Below are positions 1 through 5,865 of a stretch of 17,261 nucleotides of DNA, piece after piece (position 1 is the first letter of the stretch; each line of letters starts with the position of its first letter). The notes under the pieces are model-generated. The model had not been told where the DNA came from and did not search any database. It saw only the letters and a program-made list of their open reading frames with translations. The stretch comes from an uncultured Victivallales bacterium (GTDB lineage: Bacteria; Verrucomicrobiota; Lentisphaeria; Oligosphaerales; JAFGRS01). The translations under genes were made by a program, and so were the position numbers. The stretch spans positions 1 to 17,261 of the forward strand of contig CAILKC010000502.1 in assembly GCA_903834675.1 (NCBI GenBank), written 5' to 3'.

Positions 1-126
1 CCTTCCTGCCCATGACACACTCCCTTTGCTGTTGATTGCGTACTCCGCGGGCGAACTCAACCCGCCACGGCAAAGCTGCCCCGCGACGGCCAGGCATAGT
101 GTAACGGCCAGCCGACGAAACGCCAC
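1..126 (-). CDS. Probable secreted protein, N-terminal fragment (runs off left edge)
   Basis: Reading leftward from a GTG at 126 gives 42 open codons to the edge. The product starts VAFRRLAVTLCLAVAGQL: two arginines, then a hydrophobic stretch, which looks like a signal peptide. A mature-like segment (SSPAEYAINSKGSVSWAGR) follows. The rest of the gene lies outside the window, so no family can be named. The start is uncertain: no clear ribosome binding site precedes GTG126, and the frame stays open upstream through the repeat at 162-250. An ATG exists in another frame (it would read MPGRRGAALP), but that product has no signal-like character. The call rests on the signal-peptide pattern alone. 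Confidence 0.4.
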   Translation of the reverse strand, partial: MAFRRLAVTLCLAVAGQLCRGGLSSPAEYAINSKGSVSWAGR

Positions 127-161
127 CCCGGGAGTCGGCGCCAGGGCTGCAAGACTGCCTC

Positions 162-250
162 CCGCCGGGCGGAATCCGATAAGAGGAAGACCGGCTGAAG
201 CCGGGACTCCGAACCGGGACTCCGAACCGCACCGCCACCAGCGAAGCTGG
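162..250 (+). repeat. REP-like palindromic repeat, diverged copy 1
   Basis: This copy has a degenerate first hairpin (CCGCC/GGCGG, 162-172), the purine-rich linker AATCCGATAAGAGGAAGA (173-190) and a perfect second hairpin CCGGC-TGAA-GCCGG (191-204). GGACTCCGAACCG then occurs twice in tandem, and the copy ends in a third hairpin CCAGC-GAA-GCTGG (238-250). The outer TTCGGTGT arm of the other copies is absent. The tail ACCGCACCGCCACCA recurs at 1194-1208, between copies 3 and 4, so the full repeat unit is longer than the core seen elsewhere. Confidence 0.7.
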
Positions 251-417
251 TAGACAACACGCCCTGCCGCGGGACCTTGCTCCTTTCTGGCAGTTCTATG
301 GCCTTCGCGGTACCTTCTTTTCGTGACCCTGGAAGGCAGGCGGATCCCGTGTGGACCGGCACGGTGCGCTAGGCCTATCCGGTCACGCCCTACCAGGGCG
401 CGGCCAGCAGTGAGTTG
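251..417. other. Intergenic stretch between repeat copies 1 and 2
   Basis: I see no supportable gene here. The only distinct element is a perfect hairpin CGCCCT-ACC-AGGGCG at 386-400. Its ACC triloop is shared with the hairpin of the terminal repeat (17216-17234) and with one at 9738-9752. The short open frames here have no recognisable motif or ribosome binding site. Confidence 0.5.
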
Positions 418-486
418 TTCGGTGTACCGCCTTGAGGCGGAATCCGAAACGAAGAAGACCGGCTGAAGCCGGGACACCGAACCGGG
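418..486 (+). repeat. RAYT-associated branched palindromic repeat, copy 2
   Basis: Outer arms TTCGGTGT (418-425) and ACACCGAA (474-481) are perfect inverted repeats. They enclose two hairpins, CCGCC-TTGA-GGCGG (427-440) and CCGGC-TGAA-GCCGG (459-472), joined by the linker AATCCGAAACGAAGAAGA (441-458). CCGGG closes the unit. The single strand could fold as an outer stem carrying two hairpin arms. It ends 19 bases before the transposase start codon and is the left boundary of the element. Confidence 0.85.
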
Positions 487-505
487 AACACGGCAGAGCA
501 TCAGC

Positions 506-1105
506 ATGTACAATTGGCGCAAGATTACAGAGGTCCAACGCCAGGAACTCCTGGCCCTGCGCAGGCAACTTCAGTTACCCTGGCACAGTCCGCCGCACCG
601 AGAGGACGACACTGGGCTCTATCATCTCACTGCCGCCTGCTACGAGCACTGTCCGATCATTGGCACGACGCCCGAGCGCATGAGCGCGTTTGCCCAGGAG
701 TTGCTGGCACTCCTGACCGGACTGGGTTGCGAAGTCCGCGCCTGGTGCATACTGCCGAATCACTACCATCTCCTTGTAAAGGCCAGTTCTGTCCTCGGTG
801 TCATCGGCGAACTCGGCCGCTTGCATGGGCGCACGTCCTATCACTGGAACGGTGAAGAGCAGGCGCGTGGACGCCAGGTCTGGTGTAGGGCTGTTGATCG
901 TGGTATGCGCTCCGAGGCGCACTACTGGGCGACGATGAACTACATTCACCACAACCCGGTGAAACACGGGTATGCAGTGCGCTGGCACGATTGGCCGTAC
1001 TCAAGCGCGATTGAGTATCTTGCCGAGGTCGGCAAGGCGCGCGCCGCGGAGATCTGGCGGGACTATCCCATCCTGGACTATGGCAAAGGCTGGGATGATG
1101 TGTAG
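506..1105 (+). CDS. REP-associated tyrosine transposase (RAYT, IS200-like Y1 family)
   Basis: The 199-residue protein carries the marks of the Y1/TnpA HUH endonuclease family. The metal-binding motif is in WCILPNHYHLLV (H86-Y87-H88). The candidate nucleophile Tyr146 lies in YIHHNPVKHGY, matching the Y-I-x-x-N-P-V signature of RAYTs. Such enzymes nick single-stranded DNA at REP hairpins through a 5'-phosphotyrosine link. Length and motif spacing suit an intact RAYT. The ATG at 506 has only a weak purine-rich sequence upstream. The flanking palindromic repeats in one orientation support the RAYT call over a classic IS200/IS605 transposase. The last 17 bases of the coding sequence are copied again downstream at 1211-1227 as part of a tandem duplication, without the rest of the gene. 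Confidence 0.92.
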   Translation: MYNWRKITEVQRQELLALRRQLQLPWHSPPHREDDTGLYHLTAACYEHCPIIGTTPERMSAFAQELLALLTGLGCEVRAWCILPNHYHLLVKASSVLGVIGELGRLHGRTSYHWNGEEQARGRQVWCRAVDRGMRSEAHYWATMNYIHHNPVKHGYAVRWHDWPYSSAIEYLAEVGKARAAEIWRDYPILDYGKGWDDV

Positions 1106-1117
1106 GAAGGTCCTCCG

Positions 1118-1186
1118 TTCGGTGTACCGCCTTGAGGCGGAATCCGAAAAGATGAAGACCGGCTGAAGCCGGGACACCGAACCGGG
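1118..1186 (+). repeat. RAYT-associated branched palindromic repeat, copy 3
   Basis: It has the same arms as copy 2: outer TTCGGTGT (1118-1125) and ACACCGAA (1174-1181), inner CCGCC-TTGA-GGCGG (1127-1140) and CCGGC-TGAA-GCCGG (1159-1172). Only the linker differs (AATCCGAAAAGATGAAGA). It starts 13 bases after the transposase stop and so may also serve as the 3' end of its transcript. Confidence 0.85.
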
Positions 1187-1239
1187 ACACCAAACCGCAC
1201 CGCCACCAAGGCTGGGATGATGTGTAGGAAGGTCCTCCG

Positions 1240-1308
1240 TTCGGTGTACCGCCTTGAGGCGGAATCCTAAAAGAAGAAGACCGGCTGAAGCCGGGACACC
1301 GAACCGGG
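1240..1308 (+). repeat. RAYT-associated branched palindromic repeat, copy 4
   Basis: Outer arms at 1240-1247 and 1296-1303, inner hairpins at 1249-1262 and 1281-1294, and linker AATCCTAAAAGAAGAAGA. Both hairpins and both outer arms are unchanged from copies 2 and 3; only the linker has changed. It is the right half of the tandem duplication. Confidence 0.85.
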
Positions 1309-1341
1309 CTGCGGAACGCGAGTCAACCGCACGTGCGCTCG

Positions 1342-1419
1342 CTATCTTCTTGAAGCCCAAAGCCGGCGCGCTTCGGTCTTGACTCCACTCCGCCGGGCTC
1401 CTATCTTCAAAGCCGGCGC
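1342..1419 (+). repeat. Short imperfect direct repeat upstream of the aminotransferase gene
   Basis: CTATCTTC followed by AAAGCCGGCGC appears at 1342-1369, with a 9-base insert between the two parts, and again without the insert at 1401-1419. It lies in the untranslated region ahead of the aminotransferase gene. The function is unknown and it may be repeat debris. Confidence 0.4.
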
Positions 1420-1458
1420 CGACCCAGTGGCGGTGAGTAGCGCCGCCAAGGTGGCAAT

Positions 1459-1463
1459 GGAGG
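1459..1463 (+). promoter_or_regulatory. Ribosome binding site deciding the aminotransferase start
   Basis: GGAGG at 1459-1463 sits five bases before the ATG at 1469. The other in-frame starts, TTG 1379 and ATG 1457, are less well placed; 1457 has AAGGTGG only two bases upstream. The 1469 start also gives the N-terminus usual in the family. Confidence 0.6.
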
Positions 1464-1468
1464 ACGTC

Positions 1469-2695
1469 ATGGCAAGCACGCGGTGCGATGCGTATTTCGA
1501 GCGGATCTCGAAGGTGATGCCGTACGGCTCAAGCACGGCCTCGAAGGCGGCGCTGTACCGGCCCGAGGAACCGGCGCTGGTCGAGCGCGCGGCGGGGTGC
1601 CGGGTCTGGGACGTGGACGGTCGCGAGTTCATCGATTTCCGTAATGGACTGGGGCCTATAACCCTGGGCTACGGTTATCCGGCCGTGGATGCGGCGGTGC
1701 GCGAGCAGCTTGAGCGCGGCATCGGGTTCAGCCATCCGCATCGGCTGGAGTGCGAGGTCGCCGAGTTGCTGACCACGGTCATCCCCGGCGCCGAACAAGT
1801 GCGTTTTCTGAAGACGGGCGGAGAGGCCAACGCGGCCTGTTTCCGTTTGGCGCGGGCCTTCACGGGGCGCGAGCACATCGTGCAGATCGGCTACCATGGC
1901 TGGCTGAACAGCCTGGCGGCGGGCGGGCAGTACCGGCCCGGGGTGACGGCGGCGAGTGCGCCCGCCGGGGTGCCGGTGGGTCTGGCGGCCGTGCACCACA
2001 GCGCGGGCTGGAATGATCTGGCGGAGGTGGAACGGCTGTTTGAGCTGCTGCCGGGCCAGATTGCGGCCGTCTGCGTGGCGGCCAGCTACGCCGACATGGC
2101 CGCCGGCGCGACCTTCTACCCCGCCCTGCGGGCACTCACCCGCAAGCACGGCGCGCTGCTCATCTACGACGAGATTGTCACCGGCTTTCGGATCGCGTTG
2201 GCCGGGGTGCAGGAGTACTTCGGCGTGACCCCGGACCTCGCGGTCTTTGCCAAGGGCGTAGCCAACGGCATGCCGCTGAGCGTGTTCTGCGGCAGGCGGG
2301 AGGTGATGAGCCTGTGCGACCGCGGCGGTCGCACCGTGATCTCCTCGACCTATGGGGGCGAATGCCTGTCGCTGGCGGCGGCCAAGGCGGTGATCTCGGT
2401 GTACCGCGAGCAGGATGTTGTCGGACACCTGTGGCGGCAGGGCGAGGCCATGTGGGGCGGGGTCAACCGGCTGTGCGCGCAGTACCAGGTGCCGCTCGCC
2501 CTGCGCGGTTTCTGGCCCTGCCCGCAGTTCACCCCGCAGGCCGGGGCGCCGGCGGACCTGCTGCCGCGGCTGTTCCGTGCCGCCTGTCGGCATGGGGTCG
2601 TGTTGTACAATGTCTCGTATGTCAATTTCAGCCACCAGGATGCGGACGTGGCCGAAGCCCTCGAACGCCTGGAAAGAGCCCTGCGCGACCTATGA
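1469..2695 (+). CDS. Class III PLP-dependent aminotransferase (glutamate-1-semialdehyde aminomutase-like)
   Basis: A 408-residue fold-type I PLP enzyme of the class III family. Family features in order: substrate-side region VWDVDGREFIDFRNGLGP, the KTGGEANAACFRLARAFTG segment, IYDEIVTGFR with the PLP-pyridine Asp234, and FAKGVANGMPLS with the probable Schiff-base Lys262. The overall pattern is nearest to glutamate-1-semialdehyde 2,1-aminomutase relatives, which in many bacteria act on sugars or other amino acids instead of in haem synthesis. No tetrapyrrole genes are nearby, so I do not name it hemL. The stop overlaps the start of the amidohydrolase gene (ATGA), implying translational coupling and a shared pathway, perhaps transamination of a product released by the hydrolase. 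The substrate cannot be read from the sequence. Confidence 0.88.
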   Translation: MASTRCDAYFERISKVMPYGSSTASKAALYRPEEPALVERAAGCRVWDVDGREFIDFRNGLGPITLGYGYPAVDAAVREQLERGIGFSHPHRLECEVAELLTTVIPGAEQVRFLKTGGEANAACFRLARAFTGREHIVQIGYHGWLNSLAAGGQYRPGVTAASAPAGVPVGLAAVHHSAGWNDLAEVERLFELLPGQIAAVCVAASYADMAAGATFYPALRALTRKHGALLIYDEIVTGFRIALAGVQEYFGVTPDLAVFAKGVANGMPLSVFCGRREVMSLCDRGGRTVISSTYGGECLSLAAAKAVISVYREQDVVGHLWRQGEAMWGGVNRLCAQYQVPLALRGFWPCPQFTPQAGAPADLLPRLFRAACRHGVVLYNVSYVNFSHQDADVAEALERLERALRDL

Positions 2696-4224
2696 TTATC
2701 GATCTCCACACCCATGTGCCGCCGGAATCCGAGTGGCCGCTTTTTCTGCAGCACTGTCGTGACAACGGCGTGACCCTGGCCGTGACCTCTGGCCTGGGCT
2801 CCTGGGCCCGCTATCCGGACGAAGCCGACATCCGCCGGGCGAACGACGAAGCGTGCCGTCTGGCGGCCTTCTCCAAGGGGATGGTGTTGTGGTTTGCCTA
2901 TCTGAATCCGCAGAACGACGATGGGTCGCTGGAGCTGCACCGAGCCGTGGCGGCCGGGGCCTGCGGGGTCAAGCTCTGGGTGTCGTTGAAAGACCCCGCG
3001 ACCGGCAGTCTGGAGCGGCTGCCGCCGCTGCTCGACGCCGCCCAGCGGCGGCGCCTGCCGGTGCTCATTCACACCTTTCAGCGGGTTGACGACAACCTGC
3101 CCGGCGAGATCACGATGGCGGAGTTTGCCGAGCTGGCCCGGCGCTTTCCCGAGCTGCCGATGATCGCGGCCCATGCCGGCGGCAACTGGCGGCAGAGCCT
3201 GGGGCTTCTGCGGGGGCTGCCCAACGCCTTCGTCGACGTCTGTGGTGGCTATCCTGAGACCGGCATGGTCGAGGCCCTGGTGGCGGACCTGGGCGTCGAG
3301 CGCGTGCTCTACGGCAGCGATGCGCTGGGACGCTCGTTTGCCTCGCAGATCGCCAAAGTGACGATGAGCTCGCTCTCCGCCGCCGACCAGGACCTCATCC
3401 TGGGGGGCAACAGCGCCCGTCTGCTCGGCCTCAGCGACGCCCAGCTGGCCACGGCGAAGCACAGCGCCGCGGCTCTGCCCGCCAGTGCGAGGCCCGGCAT
3501 GCCCGCCTTGGACGAGGATCATTTCTGCTTCTCCGGGCACTGGCCTTTTCGGCGTAGTTCCTGCGCCACCCCCAGCGACCTGGCGGCGGCGCTGCCGGGC
3601 GCCGGGCTGCGTCGCGCGTTCGTGGCCGACGCCGGCAGCGTCTATGCCCTGGATGTGCTCGCGGCCAACCGTGACTTTGAACGCGCCGCCCGCGGGCTGG
3701 CGCCCCTGGCGCCCCTGGCGAGCCAGGTCCCTTACGCCCCTAACTGGCGGCCGGTGCTGAATGAGGCTGTCGGGCGCTTCGCCGGCGGCATCCTCTATCC
3801 CTACCTGCACGCCTGGCGGCTGGACGATCCCGCCTACGCCGCCTTCTTCGCGGCGGCCGCCGCGGCGCGCTTCCCTCTCTGGATCAACGCCTGCACCGCC
3901 GATAGCCGTTTCCGCCACCGCGGCACCGCCTGCCGCGACGTCAGTGCCGAGGAGTTGGTGCGTTTTGTGGGTTCGGCGCCGCGCAACGCCTACGTGGTGC
4001 AAGGCGCCGGGCTGGGGCTGATCAAGGCCTGCCTGGAGCAGTGTCCGGCCGCGGACCAGGTCCGCTTCGAGATCTCGCGTCTGACCGACAACTCCACCGC
4101 GCTGACCAGCCTCGTGGCGCGCTTCGGCTGGGGGCGCCTGGTGTTAGGCAGCGAGTTCCCCTTCCGCGACCTGCGCACCGTGCTGTCGACGGCGCGGGTC
4201 CTCTGCGGGCCGGCGGAGGCCTGA
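2692..4224 (+). CDS. Two-domain amidohydrolase (amidohydrolase_2): active N-terminal barrel fused to a degenerate one
   Basis: A 510-residue product starting at the ATG that overlaps the aminotransferase stop. Residues 1-250 form a complete amidohydrolase-related TIM barrel: metal motif DLHTH (His6, His8), His127 in VLIHTF, His161 in IAAHAGG, Asp210 in LYGSDA, and the usual end GGNSARLLGL. A linker (about 250-273) leads to a second barrel-like region, 274-510, of similar length. It keeps the fold rhythm (LYPYLHAW, FEISRLTDN, LVLGSEFPFRD), but where ligands are expected there are GHWPF, Asn399, Gln437 and Glu488. Known single-domain relatives are about 250-350 residues long. Partnership with an aminotransferase suggests hydrolysis or isomerisation of an amino-, amide- or sugar-type metabolite in the cytoplasm (no signal peptide). 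The substrate is unknown. Confidence 0.85.
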   Translation: MIIDLHTHVPPESEWPLFLQHCRDNGVTLAVTSGLGSWARYPDEADIRRANDEACRLAAFSKGMVLWFAYLNPQNDDGSLELHRAVAAGACGVKLWVSLKDPATGSLERLPPLLDAAQRRRLPVLIHTFQRVDDNLPGEITMAEFAELARRFPELPMIAAHAGGNWRQSLGLLRGLPNAFVDVCGGYPETGMVEALVADLGVERVLYGSDALGRSFASQIAKVTMSSLSAADQDLILGGNSARLLGLSDAQLATAKHSAAALPASARPGMPALDEDHFCFSGHWPFRRSSCATPSDLAAALPGAGLRRAFVADAGSVYALDVLAANRDFERAARGLAPLAPLASQVPYAPNWRPVLNEAVGRFAGGILYPYLHAWRLDDPAYAAFFAAAAAARFPLWINACTADSRFRHRGTACRDVSAEELVRFVGSAPRNAYVVQGAGLGLIKACLEQCPAADQVRFEISRLTDNSTALTSLVARFGWGRLVLGSEFPFRDLRTVLSTARVLCGPAEA

Positions 4225-4263
4225 GAGGGCGACGGCCGCTGACGCCTGGGTACAGGGCGAGCC

Positions 4264-4929
4264 TCAGACGGCCAGCAGGCGCAGGAGGCGAACGGTGCGG
4301 GTAGGCACGCCTTCAAGGTCGGGATTGACCGTCACCGTCGCCACCGCCACCGGCTCGACCCCGGCCTGCGGCGCGAAGGGCCTCCCCGCATCTGCCACCA
4401 AGACCAGGACGCCCCGCTCGACCCAGGCGCGCAGGGTCAGCAGCAGGCGCCGGGCGGGCTCCCTCTCGTAGAACAGGTCGCCGACCAGGACCACCTCAGC
4501 GGGCAGCTCGGCGCCGGGCTGGGTCAGGTCGTTGGGGTCGAGAGTCAGGCTGAGTCCGTTGGCCTGGGCGTTGCAGTGAGCGAGGTGCAGCGCGACCGGA
4601 TCGATATCGTTGGCGGTCACCTGCGCCGCCCCGGCCCGGGCCGCAGCCAATCCCGCCGCCGCCCCGCCACAGCCCAGGTCAAGCACCCGTTTTCCGTGTA
4701 CATAGGCGGGGTTGGCCAGCAGCACCCGGCAGAGGACGACGGCCGCCGGCCAGGGCACCGCCCAGTAGGGGACCGGCTGCACCGCGTTCGTCTCCCGCTC
4801 CCAGGCCTCCCAGAGAGCAAAGACATCCGCGGCCAGGTGGAGGCGCAGCGGCGAAGCCGACTCCACGGGGGCCAGCGGCGCATAGCGCGCCAAGAGTTCG
4901 GCGGAGGGCAGGTTGGGGGGATGGAGCAT
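4264..4929 (-). CDS. Class I SAM-dependent protein methyltransferase, ETFB-lysine-methyltransferase-like
   Basis: A 221-residue seven-beta-strand methyltransferase. Visible motifs are PYWAVPWP (54-61), SAM-binding motif I VLDLGCGGAAAG (82-93), NDID (107-110) and GDLFYE (150-155). The order PYWA..P, GK.VLDLG, ANDID, GD(L/M)FY is typical of the METTL20/ETFBKMT group, which methylates lysines on the electron-transfer flavoprotein beta subunit. Related ribosomal-protein methyltransferases (PrmA) and nicotinamide N-methyltransferase-like enzymes are alternatives. No ETF genes are in the window. It is divergent from the pseudopilin genes and converges on the amidohydrolase, with 39 bases between their ends. 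The ribosome binding site is weak (GGAGAAG, somewhat far upstream of the ATG). Confidence 0.8.
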   Translation of the reverse strand: MLHPPNLPSAELLARYAPLAPVESASPLRLHLAADVFALWEAWERETNAVQPVPYWAVPWPAAVVLCRVLLANPAYVHGKRVLDLGCGGAAAGLAAARAGAAQVTANDIDPVALHLAHCNAQANGLSLTLDPNDLTQPGAELPAEVVLVGDLFYEREPARRLLLTLRAWVERGVLVLVADAGRPFAPQAGVEPVAVATVTVNPDLEGVPTRTVRLLRLLAV

Positions 4930-4950
4930 GGGGTGTGGCTTCTCCGCAGG

Positions 4951-4981
4951 TGGCGAATCGGGGTTCCTTTAGTGCTATAGT
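4951..4981 (+). promoter_or_regulatory. Candidate promoter upstream of the first pseudopilin gene
   Basis: The 135-base divergent gap 4930-5064 has a less GC-rich patch containing TATAGT (4976-4981), a fair -10 box, and a poor -35 candidate TGGCGA (4951-4956) with 19-base spacing. On the other strand TACACTATAGC could serve the methyltransferase gene. This is by eye only. Confidence 0.25.
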
Positions 4982-5064
4982 GTAAGCTGCCATATGATGC
5001 TGCTGGCGCCAGCGCTGGTGGGTCGGAGCTCGGGTCGCGCGCCGGGAATTCGAAGGAGCGTGCC

Positions 5065-5706
5065 ATGCCAAAGAGTCTTCGGCGGTTCACCCTGATCGAG
5101 TTGTTGGTCGTGATTGCGATCATCGCGATCCTGGCGGCGATGCTGTTACCGGCTCTGGCCAACGCCAGGGCCAAGGCACGCCAGATCGGTTGCGTCAACC
5201 GCCTCAAGCAGATGGGCACGGTGCTTTTCCTCTATAGCGACAACCATGACGAGTGGATGGCCCCGGCCTACATCTTCACCGACGCGCGCCCTTACTGGTA
5301 TCAGAAAGGGTTCGACATGAGCCCAGACACCTTTTCCAACCCGACTTCCAGCGGCGTCCTTACGGCAGCGAATCCGTCCTGTCCCAGCATGGAGGAGACC
5401 CTGCCCAGTGCCGTCTACGGCGGTTACAGCATGAGCCGCGTGACCGGCGCCTGGTATTCCGGGGCAACCCCAAACACCAGGCAGTCCAGGATGGGCGAGT
5501 TCACCTGGCCCAGCCAGACCCTGTGGGTGTGCGACGGATACTATGGCCATATGTGCGAGTACGTCTGGACCACGTTGGACCCAGCCTACGTGAACGAGAA
5601 GCCGCGTTTCCGGCACGCATTGGGCCTGAATAGTCTCTTCATCGACACCCATGTCGGCTACCAGAAATACACCCTGAGTGGAGCCGTCGTCAGGTGGGTG
5701 CCGTGA
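5065..5706 (+). CDS. Type IV pseudopilin-like protein (prepilin N-terminal motif, H-X9-DG type), copy 1
   Basis: A 213-residue protein with a seven-residue leader, MPKSLRR, then [19 protein letters not shown] (from residue 8), the prepilin-peptidase and methylation segment and hydrophobic helix of the type II secretion/type IV pilin superfamily. Residue -1 is Arg, not the usual Gly. The C-terminal part has [16 protein letters not shown] (His184, nine residues, Asp194), a variant of the H-X9-DG ending of a family greatly expanded in PVC bacteria. The function of such proteins is unsettled; a filament or surface role is inferred. AAGGAG (5053-5058) precedes the ATG by six bases. The downstream gene is a close paralogue in the same orientation. 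Confidence 0.9.
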   Translation: MPKSLRRFTLIELLVVIAIIAILAAMLLPALANARAKARQIGCVNRLKQMGTVLFLYSDNHDEWMAPAYIFTDARPYWYQKGFDMSPDTFSNPTSSGVLTAANPSCPSMEETLPSAVYGGYSMSRVTGAWYSGATPNTRQSRMGEFTWPSQTLWVCDGYYGHMCEYVWTTLDPAYVNEKPRFRHALGLNSLFIDTHVGYQKYTLSGAVVRWVP

Positions 5707-5851
5707 GGCGGATGGCCCGTCCCATAACCACTTACCGCCAATGTACCGCAGGCGTGAGTCAAGATGCGCTTAGCGCCACCGCATGAGAAGCTACCGCGCG
5801 CGTGCTACACCAAGGCCAGCGTGCCGCCGCTCGAATTGCAGGCCGAAAGGC

Positions 5852-5859
5852 GAGAGGAG
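5852..5859 (+). promoter_or_regulatory. Ribosome binding site deciding the second pseudopilin start
   Basis: GAGAGGAG at 5852-5859 lies six bases before the ATG at 5866. The upstream in-frame ATG at 5764 has no such site, so 5866 is preferred. Confidence 0.6.
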
Positions 5860-5865
5860 CGCACT

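Larger units (their letters stand above)
418..1308 (+). mobile_element. RAYT/REP element: Y1 transposase gene flanked by same-orientation palindromic repeats
   Basis: Repeat copy 2 (418-486), the transposase gene (506-1105), and copies 3 (1118-1186) and 4 (1240-1308) form one block. In known RAYT systems the chromosomal tyrosine transposase is flanked by the REP hairpins it recognises and is thought to disperse them. The layout here fits: repeats begin 13 bases after the stop and end 19 bases before the start, all in one orientation. I see no IS-type terminal inverted repeats or target duplication bounding the block, so it is better read as a domesticated RAYT locus than as a free insertion sequence. 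Confidence 0.7.
1086..1308 (+). repeat. Tandem duplication (about 101 bp, 122-bp period) of transposase 3' end plus repeat
   Basis: 1086-1186 and 1208-1308 match almost base for base. Differences lie in the linker between the hairpins (AATCCGAAAAGATGAAGA against AATCCTAAAAGAAGAAGA). Each unit starts with AAGGCTGGGATGATGTGTAG, the last codons and stop of the transposase gene, and runs through a complete branched repeat to CCGGG. A 21-base spacer separates the units and matches the tail of repeat copy 1. Confidence 0.85.

Noticed and set aside
418..1308. CRISPR array
   Set aside because: The repeats are unevenly spaced, one spacing holds a transposase gene, and the units are themselves palindromic multi-hairpin elements with no unique spacers or cas genes.
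1529..2635. A 368-residue minus-strand frame opposite the aminotransferase
   Set aside because: No recognisable motifs; the plus strand has the PLP-binding Asp and Lys in place.
1469..2695. Naming the aminotransferase hemL
   Set aside because: Class III aminotransferases of this shape have many substrates, and no tetrapyrrole genes are nearby.
2350..4002. A 550-residue open frame on the minus strand opposite the amidohydrolase gene
   Set aside because: It is antisense to a gene with clear catalytic motifs, has low-complexity Gly/Arg/His/Gln-rich translation and no domain; typical of GC-rich antisense frames.
4221..4267. Terminator hairpin between the amidohydrolase and methyltransferase genes (CTGAG/CTCAG)
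   Set aside because: Only five pairs around a very long loop, and the arms overlap both coding ends; not convincing.
5764..5865. Earlier start of the second pseudopilin gene at ATG 5764
   Set aside because: No ribosome binding site, whereas GAGAGGAG lies properly before ATG 5866.
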